A DNA stretch of 64,000 nucleotides from Oscheius tipulae (Eukaryota > Nematoda > Chromadorea > Rhabditida > Rhabditidae), in the NCBI GenBank assembly GCA_037178975.1, contig JASJZH010000001.1, forward strand, positions 2,418,001 to 2,482,000. Direction: 5' to 3'. The notes under the pieces were generated by a model. The model ran no database searches. It was not told where the DNA came from and worked only from the letters and a program-made list of their open reading frames with translations. Shown here piece by piece: positions 43,067 to 53,384 of this stretch (positions are counted from its first letter, which is position 1; every line of letters starts with the position of its first letter). A program made the translations under genes and the position numbers.

Positions 43067-43978
43067 TCAGCGGCCCCAGAGTCCGTTAGCCATCTGCCAT
43101 TGTGCTCTGAAAGATATCTTTGAAAGATTTATCGACGGAATCATCCAGAAAATAACAGCAAGCTCGTGCTAGAGAAGCATGTTAGAGGAGTAAGCAGAGG
43201 AACAGAGGGTGTCTACAAGTGTCTTTACCTATCTAACGCTTGCCGTTGGGACAACCTAAATAAGCGACTTCTAGGGGCAAAATGATAGACAATCAAAGTA
43301 AACTTACCGCTTCTCGAGGAAAGAATTCAAGGCGTCGGAGGAGGAAGATCTGAAAATGTGTTACTGTATACGTAAGTCTTCCATTTCACGCTCATTTTTC
43401 AGGCCGTAAACATGACTGCTTAGGGTTTTGACGTTCTGCAAAATTGTAGAACAGATCAAACTCTAAGAGTTTGCTGAACATCGCCACGCTATAAAAGCAT
43501 GTATTTTTTCGGCTAGAAAACAAAATTTTAAAGATTTTCAATGTTTAAAAATTGTAGTTTTAGATCTGCTCTACAACTTTCTAGAGCATCATAAAGTCTG
43601 AAATTCACAGTTTGACGTGAAAAAATGGGTGCGAAATGTTGCGCCTGAAGTGAAAGGCGGAGCCTACCGTTTGCCCCAAAGAGTGTTGAGCTTGGCCCAG
43701 TTTTCTGGTCGTTTCTGTTGAGATTCGAACACGTCCTAAATGAATGTTACCGCATTAATTCAGAGAGACTAACCATTCCGGCACTTCTCTTTCCCCACAG
43801 GCCATTGGCCTTATTCCATCCCATCAACCTCTCGTCCTGAGACTGTGCGCTGGAGACGAGGACCACTAGCAGAACTGAAAGTATGAGTTTAACTGGGGAA
43901 GCTGCACGTGCTAGGAACTCGAACCTGAATGAAAGTCTGCTTACCTGTACATGCGATCTGGCTATAGTAGGACTGCAT
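43067..43978 (-). CDS. nlp-38: NLP-38-like W-x6-W-amide neuropeptide precursor
   Basis: Secreted precursor of myoinhibitory/allatostatin-B-type peptides, made in neurons and cut at dibasic sites. Six exons: 43978-43945, 43874-43774, 43735-43668, 43349-43308, 43255-43229 and 43106-43067, all in phase; 103 residues. The signal peptide ends near VLVSSAQS. Predicted products: LMGWNKANGLW-G-KR, RPENWAKLNTLW-G-KR and a last AQWQMANGLW-G-R at the C-terminus. Each has two Trp separated by six residues and a Gly amide donor. A spacer peptide, SSSSDALNSFLEKR, lies between the second and third. The order and sequence match my memory of C. elegans NLP-38. The large intron holds copies of the GTTCTGCAAAATTGTAG repeat. 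Confidence 0.9.
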
Positions 43979-44193
43979 ACTCCAGAGACTAATTTGTACC
44001 TAAAAAATAAAGGTTGAGTGTGAGTCAGAATGAGGAATTAGAAAGAAGGGAAGCGCATCGAGAGACTCGCGATTCTTGGACATCAAATGGAAGAGACGTT
44101 CTTTGGTCTTTTGCGAGAGTCATGCAGAGAGCTACTCAGATTTTACCCTATTGCAAGTGAAATTTTTCGAAGGAATCTGTGAACCAACAAATA

Positions 44194-44416
44194 TTGGGTT
44201 AGTAAATAAGTCTTTTCGCTTTTTGTAAAAATGTCCTTTGCCTTGTTTACGACAACGACCGGGCTATTGCTCATAGCACCTCGTGTTGCTCACAGTTCGA
44301 TTCCGACGACGCACTCAAAAACTGGTTGATAAACTTCTTCGCGTCGAAACCTAAGGTGTTCTACGAGCGGGCATCCGTAAGCTACCCGTGAAATGGGCGG
44401 ACGTGGTACATAATAA
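44194..44416 (+). mobile_element. Internally deleted mariner
   Basis: Starts TTGGGTTAGTAAATAAGTC after TA and runs through the 5' untranslated part. At about 44292 it jumps directly to the 3' coding part (CAGTTCGATTCCGACGACG). It ends at GTGGTACATAATAAT, where the foldback arm begins. About 0.85 kb of the transposase is missing and the right terminus is lost. Confidence 0.85.
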
Positions 44417-44417
44417 T

Positions 44418-44853
44418 CTACTGTTCGTTCACTACCACTTGAGGTTTCTTGGTGATAATTGGAACTTCTCGTCAAAATTTTATGTATACCTAGTCTTCCC
44501 GTCTTATGCACTATATCTTTCCTATTGGGTTAGTAAATAAGTCTTTTCGGCATGGTACATCATAATAGTGATAACAACGAATGAAAGTTGTTTGGAAGTC
44601 AATAAATTTTTACTTTTAAAAAAAGTCAAAAGACTTAGTTACCAACCCAATATAAGCGTTGTCACTCTCTCGTGTGGTAAGAGAACAGCAGTACACTCAA
44701 ACTCCAGGCTTTCCAGAGAGCGAAACATTTATTAGAGGTACTGTGGAAGTACCACCTGGATTGGATGGTTTCCAGCAGCTGGAATTTGTTCCGAAGGGGT
44801 GGCGATGCCGGGTACATAAACCTCCTGTCGACCCTGCTGTAGAAAACTGATCT
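44418..44853. repeat. Left arm of foldback element 2
   Basis: Inverted copy of 45408-45776 plus 46214-46279. The arm includes the 126-bp MITE at 44525-44650. The ORF on the plus strand of one arm is nearly identical to the minus-strand ORF of the other, so the duplication is recent. Confidence 0.85.
44525..44650 (+). mobile_element. 126-bp mariner-derived MITE
   Basis: TTGGGTTAGTAAATAAGTC ... GACTTAGTTACCAACCCAA with TA at each end. Only ~40 bp of mariner 3' sequence (GTACATCATAATAGTGATAA) remain between the termini. Confidence 0.88.
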
Positions 44854-44882
44854 TGTTTTATGATTTAAATGGGCGGGCACTC

Positions 44883-44931
44883 AAAACTCTTATCGCGAGA
44901 AAGATGTCGTCTTTCTCGCGATAAGAGTTTT
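44883..44931. repeat. Perfect 22-bp hairpin
   Basis: AAAACTCTTATCGCGAGAAA followed by GA, a loop TGTCG, and the exact reverse complement ending AAGAGTTTT. It lies near the centre of foldback 2. A pre-miRNA-like role is possible, but the simpler reading is a small inverted duplication. Confidence 0.85.
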
Positions 44932-45059
44932 ATCAGCTAAAGTTCATATAAAAGGCTGTTGACTAGTAACCGAATATGCTCCCACAGTTGACTTGTCCCC
45001 TTATTCGGAAAACGATAAACTTGTCTCTTATTATGAATTTTTGACATGACAAAATTCAG

Positions 45060-45608
45060 CTTTTTTTTAATACGAATGGATACCGCCACAATTTGTGACT
45101 AACGCTTATAGCCTATTGGGGGCATATTTTCTCGAACAGAAAACAGTACGTGCTAATAGGTCTAATTTCAGATACAACGGTGTAATGTTCCCTGTAGCTC
45201 CAATACACATCGATGACGATGAACCTAGAGGTAAGCTTAGTCTATGGGAAAAATTTTTTTTTCGTAAAAACCATAAGAGGAACGAGGAAAAGGAGAAGAA
45301 GGATAGCTTCTCGCTGCTTTGAGATTTTGGTGTAGTCTTATAGCTGTAGACACACAGAGCCGACCAAACTACACAGAGACCATTTAGAAGACAGCGATGC
45401 AACAGTTCCTACGATTCTACAGGAGGGTCGACAGGAGGTTTATGTACCCGGCATCGCCACCCCTTCGGAACAAATTCCAGCTGCTGGAAACCATCCAATC
45501 CAGGTGGTACTTCCACAGTACCTCTAATAAATGTTTCGCTCTCTGGAAAGCCTGGAGTTTGAGTGTACTGCTGTTCTCTTACCACACGAGAGAGTGACAA
45601 CGCTTATA
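45060..45608. repeat. Right arm of foldback element 2 (with foldback-1 type sequence)
   Basis: Matches the 6.27-6.95 kb arm with a deletion (the doubled GGTGGAATGTTC block is single and changed) and the internal AACGAACACTACC region shortened. 45408-45600 pairs with 44659-44850. Confidence 0.75.
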
Positions 45609-45734
45609 TTGGGTTGGTAACTAAGTCTTTTGACTTTTTTTAAAAGTAAAAATTTATTGACTTCCAAACAACTTTCATTCGTTGTTATCACTATTATGAT
45701 GTACCATGCCGAAAAGACTTATTTACTAACCCAA
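45609..45734 (-). mobile_element. 126-bp mariner-derived MITE, inverted twin
   Basis: Exact reverse complement, as far as I can read, of 44525-44650, with TA flanks. It was copied with the arm rather than inserted separately. Confidence 0.88.
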
Positions 45735-45776
45735 TAGGAAAGATATAGTGCATAAGACGGGAAGACTAGGTATACA

Positions 45777-46213
45777 CCAACTGCCGGCGGCAGCTTCGCA
45801 GCCCTTTGGCCTTTGCTTAGAATTGGCCACAGGCGGCTGCGCCGCTTCCCTAGTTGTCTCTTGACATGAAATGACTTGTCAGCTTTTTTTGGATATTAGT
45901 GTTGACATGCAATTGTGCGGACACCATGACAGACGGATAAAGACGTCTTCGACGGCTTTGCCGTTCTTTTGCCATCAGTTTACACTGGCGGCTGCGCCGC
46001 TTCGTAGTTACAGAAATCTCCCAGTGGCTTCACTGTGAAAAAAGCCAAGTTCTATAGCGCACCCAAAGTTGACTTGTCAACCAATTTAGGCAATAACTGT
46101 TTTTGAACAACAAAACTTTTGGACAACTAATTGGCTTCTGTTTCGTGGCCACGGACAAACAAACAAAGAAACAGAGTCCGCCACAGAAACCATCGCGCTT
46201 TAGATAGTAGAGA
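45777..46213. repeat. Insertion within the right arm of foldback 2
   Basis: The sequence between GGTATACA and ATTTTGACGAG is absent from the left arm. It contains GGCGGCTGCGCCGC twice, a foldback-arm terminus (TTGTGCGGACACCATGACAG) and a relative of the 28.8-kb exon. It may be a composite insertion; no clean termini or target duplication were found. Confidence 0.5.
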
Positions 46214-46279
46214 TAGAATTTTGACGAGAAGTTCCAATTATCACCAAGAAACCTCAAGTGGTAGTGAACGAACAGTAGA

Positions 46280-49180
46280 CGTGCACGCGTTGGAGTTCCA
46301 ATCCTACCTCTAGAATTTGCAAGAGGCGTCCGTGGACGACACACACGTCAACTCTAATCTGGGATAACACTTGACCGTTTCTGTAACCTTTTGACTCTCC
46401 GTCAGGATCGTAAGCGACTGGTTCCTTCAAAAAGGAAAAAGGACGGGAAAGTTTTACGCTAGCGACAGTCTTGCACCAACTACTTTTTTTAACTTCGATC
46501 GCCTAGAATCTGAATTGGAATCCCATACAGAGTTGGATAGAACACTAGTAAACACTCAGCAATTGTGTATCAAAAGTTTAGGGTAATGAACAAACGGAGG
46601 TGGAGAGAGGAGAGCGTTGGACTGTAACGACAGAGAGACACAGAGGCAGCATGACAGAGGGACATGGAAGGGAAGAGGCTCTTTCACCAAGTGGATAGTT
46701 AGGAGAATCGCTCAACTATCTCCGATACTCTTTTTTAACGAAAATTACCGCACACTTTTAGTTTACAACTTTCAAAAACCTTGACAAATTATACTCGCTT
46801 CTGCTTTGAGCCGCCCGACAGTTAATCCCGTCGGCTCGATTCCATAAGAGCGATAAATTATGAGTCAACTTGAATGGCAAAAACAATAAATGAAATTTCC
46901 AGCAGAGATGGATTCATGTGAGATAGACAGAGAGACTGAGAGACCTGGATTACGGTAGACACAGAGTCGCGAACTGGGAGTGACGTGAGAATCAGATCTC
47001 CTCTCCCATGCCCCCACACTCTTTAGGCGCGAGGATATATGATCTGACTCCTCCTTTTTCTAGACTAATTGGCTTTGGATCTTTGTGCACGGAGTGCAAT
47101 AATGAGCTACTAATTGTGTCCCGACTCCTGCTACAGGCTATCAATTAATGGGATCGCCTTCACGAAAAATGACCCGTAGCCACGGGTGGTATGTGCATCA
47201 ACAATGTATACATACTACAGAAATTGAAAACAACGACGACGTCATGAGGGTGGGGGCAATGAATTGTTCGTCAGTTTCAAAGATTTGCGCTTGAGGAAAA
47301 GGCCTCCTGGGAGGTCATGGGTTCGAAGGAGTGTGCGTAGTCCTGACCTTTTTCGAGGTTCAGTTTGGTTGATTCGGGGAGAGAAGAGGGAAGTGTCATT
47401 GTCACTGTCACTGTCGCTCGCTCCCTGTCCCACAAAAGAAGACCCCAAAATTTCAATCCTAGATGGGACAAACGTCACTCGCTATGAATGACATTGTCCT
47501 CTTACTAGTTGACACTTAAACACATGCCCGATTCAAAATGCCCTTTAGGGAAAGAAAGAAAGTGAGAGTAAGAGAGGTTCGTATTGGGTGGCTCCGAGAA
47601 AGAGCTAAATAGGAAGACGGTAACCAATCGAAAGGACATGTTGACAACAAAAACATGCTTTGAAGAGGTGTGAAAACATTCTTTGAAATGCATAGTGATG
47701 GGTAAGAAATACGATGACGGAGATAGGTACCCGGTGTCTCTCAGTCTCTGTCATTCTGTTTCTTATCATGTTGCCGTCAGTCTGTCCAGCCTCTATCATT
47801 GTCTTTGCCAAATTGTCTATCCGTATAGTTGGGCCAAACAGTAGAAGATCAACGCCTAAGAATCTTTAGCAATCTACCTAGAAAATGTGATCGAGCGGCT
47901 TCCTGTCATGGTCGGAAAGGTAATCTCCTACCTCGGGAAATTGGAATCGAACAAGGGTAGCTTTCCAAGTTACGAACTTATGGAACTGGGGTTGACAGAG
48001 AGACAGAGACACCCATGACGTATCCCGGAACTGACTGTCCAGGCTATGAACAACACAACCCATTTGGTGATACTCTCATCTCCAATTCATATGTCCTCGA
48101 GCCCCAAATTGGCCCATTTTGAGGATGTGGATAGTAGGCGTCGTCTTGCCCCCTCTTCAAGGACAACCATTTCAAGGATTGTAAAACGGGAGCCGACCAA
48201 TTAGGGACCAGAAGATCTTTAAGGCACCGAGACACTAAAGGGATGAGAGAAAGTCTTCGGGGAGATCCAGGAAGCTGGTGAAGTTGTCTCCAAGCTCAAT
48301 TTCCTTCATTCTAGAGAGAGGAAATCAAAGTCAATCAAGAGAATAACGATCTCGTCATTGAAGGAAGTTGGGACATGGAGGAACTGGAGACTGTCTCTCT
48401 CTGTGTCTCTGCCTCCGCCAAAATCAAAAGGGAGAAGTGTCTAAAGGTTCCTGAATCCGTAGGCGTGCTCCTTAATTGGGAGTGTGATTTAAGCCAGGAG
48501 CCATGTGAGACGGTAGGCATTACGAGCACCCTACACTTTTTGCTCTTCCTCAGATTACGGTCTCCTACCGTCATTTGACTCCCAAAGGAAATACAAAGTA
48601 GAGGGCATATAAGAAAACATGGTGGATCCGGAGACAGATCGCGTGCTCAATGCTTGATGGCGGAAGAATCTGAAGAATTGCCTCCTCCCCGATTCCGAGA
48701 AGTTGATCCCTTGGGATAGCCGTAAATTTTGTTACTATAAAAGGGGTGGGATGTAAACAAGTGCGTCATTCAGATAATTCCGATTGGCATAACTGTTTCA
48801 CTGTCTCTCTTACTCACTATTCCTCTACGCATACGACGGAACCAGAAATCTTGTTCAGTAATGAGTAAGGATTAGGAGAGAAAGAGGGTTAGAACCCTCG
48901 TACTGGCAGCAAACAGCCGGACGAGTAGTAGTCTTCTGCGTGAGTAGATAGACGAAAGAGAGAGAGACAATCAGATAAGTGACCATCGAAGCCTGTCCAA
49001 GTTAATTATCTGCTCCCACAATGCTGATGCTCTTCAATGACGTAAGGTGAACTATAGGGCAGTGGGAAAGGAACAGAGAGACAGAGTAACATACTCTGTC
49101 AATCCTTTTTTTTATTTTGCCTCCCTGTCCGATCCTTATCTTCTGCAAAACACTTGAGATAGCAATCGGTCATCACTGCA
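46280..49180. other. Intergenic region without a supported gene
   Basis: 46320-46450 holds the TCTAATCTGGGATAACACTTG element. GACAGAGAGAC tracts occur at 46630, 46925, 47995 and 49070. ORFs up to 79 codons are present, but none shows domains or coherent splice sites. Confidence 0.45.
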
Positions 49181-49182
49181 CA

Positions 49183-49953
49183 ATGCCTCGTCTCATGGAA
49201 GACCACTTACCTTCCACTGACCCTTTCGAATTCTTTGGAATTTGGTAAGATTACTTTTAGCTTCTAAGGCTACGTGTGGATCACAGGTTTAGAGAAGTAG
49301 CAGCTATTGACTCTCTTACCTTTGAACAGAAGAATGCCATCTGTCTCTCAACTGTCGGAAAGTGAGTACCAGACCCTTTTTCCCCTAATAGTAATTCAGT
49401 GATATGAGACCATCCTCTCGCATGATCCTTCTCAATAGCTTTTCCTCTTCCGGTTTCAACTTTTTTACCCATAAAACGAGTACTAAGGGTCAACAACTAG
49501 GGCAGAACCCTAAAGCTGCCATGCTCTTCTACTGGCCCTGTCTGAACAGACAGATTCGGATTGAAGGAATTGTTCAGGAACTACCAGTGGAAGAAGCAGA
49601 TCGTGTCTGGAACAGCTGGCCACTGGAGAGTCGTATTGGGTTCAAGTCTAGTCCTCAGAGTTCTTTGGTCAGTAGACCAGACATGGAGAGACGAAAAGAA
49701 GATTTGTCAAAGAAAGTTGTAGAAGATGGAGACGATGCGGCCAATAGACCGGAACGATGGTAAGGTGTTCTTCTCTGTCTTTCTCTTTCTCTCTGTCACT
49801 GACTGTCTCCTAAATATATCTCTTTTCAGGATAGGATACCAGCTCCAGCCGCGGTATTTCGAGTTTTGGCAAGGAGCTGACGACCGTCTTCACGACCGGA
49901 TCTGTTTCGAGAAGATGAGCGATTCTTGGTCGATTTATAGGCGATCTCCGTAG
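49183..49953 (+). CDS. Pyridoxine-5'-phosphate oxidase (PNPO)
   Basis: FMN-dependent oxidase that converts pyridoxine or pyridoxamine 5'-phosphate to pyridoxal 5'-phosphate, the last step of vitamin B6 salvage. Exons 49183-49244, 49287-49361, 49400-49759 and 49830-49953 (introns 42, 38 and 70 nt) give 206 residues. Seen: DPFEFFGIWFREV, SSRMILLNSFSSSGFNFFTH (the R-M-x-L-L FMN-phosphate site), STKGQQLGQNPKAAMLFYWP, LNRQIRIEGIVQELP, ESRIGFKSSPQSS, the C-terminal EFWQGADDRLHDRICFEK and final YRRSP. Substrate and FMN contacts such as the RLHDR arginines are present. A truncated inverted copy of the 3' end is at 3968-4285. Confidence 0.95.
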
Positions 49954-49960
49954 TTGAAAG

Positions 49961-50840
49961 TTACTGCTTAAACTGTCGAACCATTTGGGAAGAAGAGAAG
50001 GCTCTCAGACGATAACATAGAGACACGGAAAAAAAGACTAACCTTACCACAAACGCTATATTACAACTCTTTCGACTCCTCTCGTCGCTCTTCTTCGGAT
50101 CGCTGAACATTTGGACATGGTCGCTCGTCGAGTCGGATCTCGCAATCGGGATAAGACTCTCGGTCGAGGTCACGTCGCATCCCACAGCAGACTTGAAGAT
50201 AACCTGATTCCGGAAGTTCGAAGTGTACATCAAGCCTCCTCATCGCTGGACTTCTCGATCTTCGAGGCGAAGCTTTTAATCGAGTAGTTACTCTCCGAGA
50301 CGGTGCCCAAGACGCTGAACGATTCGGATTCCACATTCTGGACAGTTTCTGCAGTCCAGGAGCGTGGGGAAGCGGCGCTCTCACTGCTCGTCGCCTCAGT
50401 TCAACTACTGTCAGTCGTAGATTCTTAGGTCCAGCTGGTCTCGGAGTCGTCCGTGTTCATGTCCCTAGCCTTCTTCTAAAGAGACTCTTGATCCTCTTTT
50501 CCAACTCCTTGATCAGATTGCCAATCTCTTCATCGTGAGCTTCCTGTTACTTGCGCAGCCTCTTCTCGACCTTTCTCATCTTCGTCTTGGTCTGATTGAG
50601 CGAAAGTTTGAGTAGAGGTCAGCTGACGACGTGATTATCCACCATCCACATCCAGACATGATTATCTTCAGCAAAGTAGACCTGGATAAAGTGCTCGAGG
50701 TGGTCCGAAACCACAATGAGCTCATTCGTAGAGGTCAGCTGACGACGTGATTATCCACCATCCAGATGGGGGCTACAGCTATTCTCGAGATCTTCGCGGT
50801 ACTTCTTTTAGATGAAACAAACTTAATTTCGAACTTTGAT
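49961..50840 (-). pseudogene. Coiled-coil/acidic protein pseudogene next to PNPO
   Basis: Homologue of 3240-3870, convergent with PNPO. The minus reading has MMYTSNFRNQVIFKS, SESLIPIARSDSTSD and FSDPKKSDERSRKSCNIA. The upstream part carries stops near 50550 and 50450 and an internal repeat of GTCAGCTGACGACGTGATTA (50615 and 50732). Because this block and the PNPO 3' end move together, the duplication covered both. Confidence 0.6.
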
Positions 50841-51030
50841 TATTGAGATGCGAGATGATTGAGGCTACCCGAGCTACTCTTGTATTCCCAGCTTAGTCAC
50901 GTCTCACAAGTTTCTGTCAGCCAGTATACAGTTCAGGATCGTCTCTGTCTCTGTCACACCTTCTTCTGGTCTCTGCCGTAGCACCTCTCCTTTGAGACCA
51001 CCTAATATCCCATCAATTGACAGCATCGTC

Positions 51031-51136
51031 GGTTTAATTACCCAAGTTTGAGGTATTCAAATGCTTCCGACCCTGCGCTCACGTAGAGGTTGAAACAAAT
51101 TTTGGAACAGCCTTCCCTGTTCTGGGAAGGCAACAA
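51031..51136 (+). ncRNA. SL1 spliced leader RNA gene
   Basis: Exact leader 51031-51052 and GTATTC donor. The Sm region reads ACAAATTTTGGAAC; perfect hairpin GCCTTCCC-tgttct-GGGAAGGC. The PSE-like element is CCGTAGCACCT. Middle variant GCGCTCACGTAGAGG. Confidence 0.9.
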
Positions 51137-51298
51137 AACGTAATCCTTTTTCAGACTGTCGGTGGGAAGGCAACAAAACAGACAATATCCTGATTCACCG
51201 TCAGCTCCTGAGAGAACCAGATGAAGCTAATAAATTTGCCCCCATAATCTCCTCAGCTCTCGCCAGTTACCGTCATTCTTCACTGACCCGATAATGAC

Positions 51299-51393
51299 GC
51301 CCACTAGAAGGAAGGCTGTTCCAAAATTTCTTTCAACCTCTACATTTGCAGGGTCGGAAGCATTTGAATACCTCAAACTTGGGTAATTAAACC
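51299..51393 (-). ncRNA. SL1 RNA gene with truncated 3' hairpin
   Basis: Exact leader at 51393-51372, short middle and intact Sm site. The 3' arm of the terminal hairpin is cut (spacer ATAATGACG joins directly to CCCACTAGAAGGAAGGC). It is probably impaired in 3'-end formation or stability. Confidence 0.78.
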
Positions 51394-51754
51394 GACGATT
51401 CTGCCCACTGCTGAAATATCAGAAGGTCTGTATAGGGAGATGGTACGGCAAAGGCAAGGATAATATGGGTTAGAGACGCAGAAGAACCCTGTGAACAGCA
51501 TCTTGGGCTGAAAAGGATCGAATCATTAATCTAACGTAAGTCGGACGTCATTCCATAGCTTCTTTGGACAGCCTTGAATCATATGAGACACTGTTTTCAT
51601 CTAACAAAATCCTCTTCGTGCCAGAAATGACGCCTGAACTGTCTTGTCAGTCAGCCAGTGGTTTCTCTGCGTCTCTAACCTAAAATCTTCATGCCTTTAC
51701 CGTACCATCTCCAAATACGGACCTCCTGATATCCCAGCAGTGGGCAGAATCGTC

Positions 51755-51859
51755 GGTTTAATTACCCAAGTTTGAGGTATTCAAATGCTTCCGACCCTGC
51801 AAATGTAGAGGTTGAAAGAAATTTTGGAACAGCCTTCCCTTCTGTGGGGAAGGCAACAA
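51755..51859 (+). ncRNA. SL1 spliced leader RNA gene (short-middle subtype)
   Basis: Exact leader 51755-51776. Short middle, Sm site, hairpin GCCTTCCC/GGGGAAGGC. CCGTACCATCT at 51700-51710 (-55). Head-to-head with 51393 at 361 bp. Confidence 0.9.
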
Positions 51860-51959
51860 TATTGAAACATTAAAGTTTTTTTTGTGTTTATAAAGATTCC
51901 CCTCTTGCAAATTGGAAATGCGTAAGATGGACCAGAACTCGAAAATCGTGCGCAGAAAA

Positions 51960-52220
51960 GGGAAAATTGGAGCGGGGGAGTCCTAAATGCCTGAATATTT
52001 GTCTATTCGTATGTCAAAAGCTCCAACCGTGTTCTTTCCATGAGATTTCAGGGTACTGGGAGAAGGACATTGGAAGAGATGATCGAAGTAGCTGTTCTCG
52101 CGGAGCGTGGATCGGACATCTACCTGTTAACGCAAAAGTTCTGGAGCACCAAGTGAAAGATGCAACTATTGAGATGTGGCTGAAGCTAACAAAGTCTAAG
52201 AGAAGAGTATCTGCTTGATA
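51960..52220 (+). pseudogene. Host-gene fragment (best-preserved of three copies)
   Basis: After GATTTCAG at about 52052 the open reading RTLEEMIEVAVLAERGSDIY then LLTQKFWSTK-stop looks like a final exon. Related fragments are at 24.86 and 11.54 kb (inverted). No upstream exons are present. The family is not recognised; the segment is helical and acidic at its start. Confidence 0.45.
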
Positions 52221-52424
52221 TATCGTTACAACTACATAACATGAGGTTAGTTTATTTTGCTGTTGTTTTCACTGACATTTTGTAACAGTTTGTAACTTGA
52301 AGCAGAAACTTAAAACACATGATTTTTTTTCAACTCAACATACACTGTTTTCAGAATCTGGTTGATTGTCAAGTGGTCGTCGATAAAAACGAACTTGAAA
52401 GACTGAACGCCTCAAGAATTGCCC

Positions 52425-52527
52425 GGTTGCCTTCCCACTAGAAGGAAGGCTGTTCCAAAATTTCTTTCAACCTCTACATTTGCAGGGTCGGAAGCATTTG
52501 AATACCTCAAACTTGGGTAATTAAACC
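52425..52527 (-). ncRNA. SL1 spliced leader RNA gene (short-middle subtype)
   Basis: Exact leader at 52527-52506, GT donor, short middle, Sm site, hairpin GCCTTCC/GGAAGGC with loop cactaga. Head-to-head with 52889 at 361 bp. Confidence 0.9.
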
Positions 52528-52833
52528 GACGATTCTGCCCACTGCTGGGATATCAGGAGGTCTGTATAGGGAGATGGTACGGCAAAGGCAAGGATAATAT
52601 GGGTTAGAGACGGAGGGAAACCACTGGCTGACTGACAAGACAGTTCAGGCGTCATTTCTGGCACGAAGAGGATTTTGTTAGATGAAAACAGTGTCTCATA
52701 TGATTCAAGGCTGTCCAAAGAAGCTATGGAATGACGTCCGACTTACGTTAGATTAATGATTCGACCCTTTTCAGCCCAAGATGCTGTTCACAGGGTTCTT
52801 CTGCGTCTCTAACCCATATTATCCTTGCCTTTG

Positions 52834-52844
52834 CCGTACCATCT
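52834..52844 (+). promoter_or_regulatory. PSE-like element of SL1 RNA gene
   Basis: CCGTACCATCT exactly 55 bp upstream of the leader start at 52889. Confidence 0.6.
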
Positions 52845-52888
52845 CCCTATACAGACCTTCTGATATTTCAGCAGTGGGCAGAATCGTC

Positions 52889-52992
52889 GGTTTAATTACC
52901 CAAGTTTGAGGTATTCAAATGCTTCCGACCCTGCAAATGTAGAGGTTGAAAGAAATTTTGGAACAGCCTTCCTTCTAGTGGGAAGGCAACAA
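52889..52992 (+). ncRNA. SL1 spliced leader RNA gene (short-middle subtype)
   Basis: Exact leader 52889-52910, short middle CCCTGCAAATGTAGAGG, Sm site, hairpin GCCTTCC-ttctagt-GGGAAGGC, AACAA tail. Confidence 0.9.
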
Positions 52993-53158
52993 AACAGAGC
53001 TTTACTGCTAGTATCTTAAACGTGAATGTAAATGTAAACTGTCAGCTCCTGAGAGAACCAGCTGAAGCTAATAAATTTGCCCCCATTATCTCCTCGACTC
53101 TCGCCAGTTACCGTCATTCTTCACCGACCCGATAATGACAGTGTGCCTGAGATGAGAA

Positions 53159-53200
53159 AGTCGGAAGCATTTGAATACCTCAAACTTGGGTAATTAAACC
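53159..53200 (-). pseudogene. SL1 RNA 5' remnant
   Basis: The leader (53200-53179) and 20 bp beyond the donor remain. At 53160 the sequence jumps from GTCGGAAG to spacer (AGATGAGAAAG), so the Sm site and hairpin are gone. The break is at a short AAAGTC/GTC overlap. Confidence 0.8.
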
Positions 53201-53384
53201 GACGATGCTGTCAATTGATGGGATATTAGGTGGTCTCAAAGGAGAGGTGCTACGGCTGAGACCAGAAGAAGGTGTGACAGAGACAGAGACGATCCTGAAC
53301 TGTATGCTGGCTGACAGAGGCTTGTGAGACGTGACTAGCCTGGAACAAAACAAGAGTAGCTCGTCCTAGAGAGCTTCAATTATC

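Noticed and set aside
47242-48578. Several 60-80 codon ORFs between foldback 2 and PNPO
   Set aside because: They overlap on both strands, have no domain signatures and no coherent splice sites.
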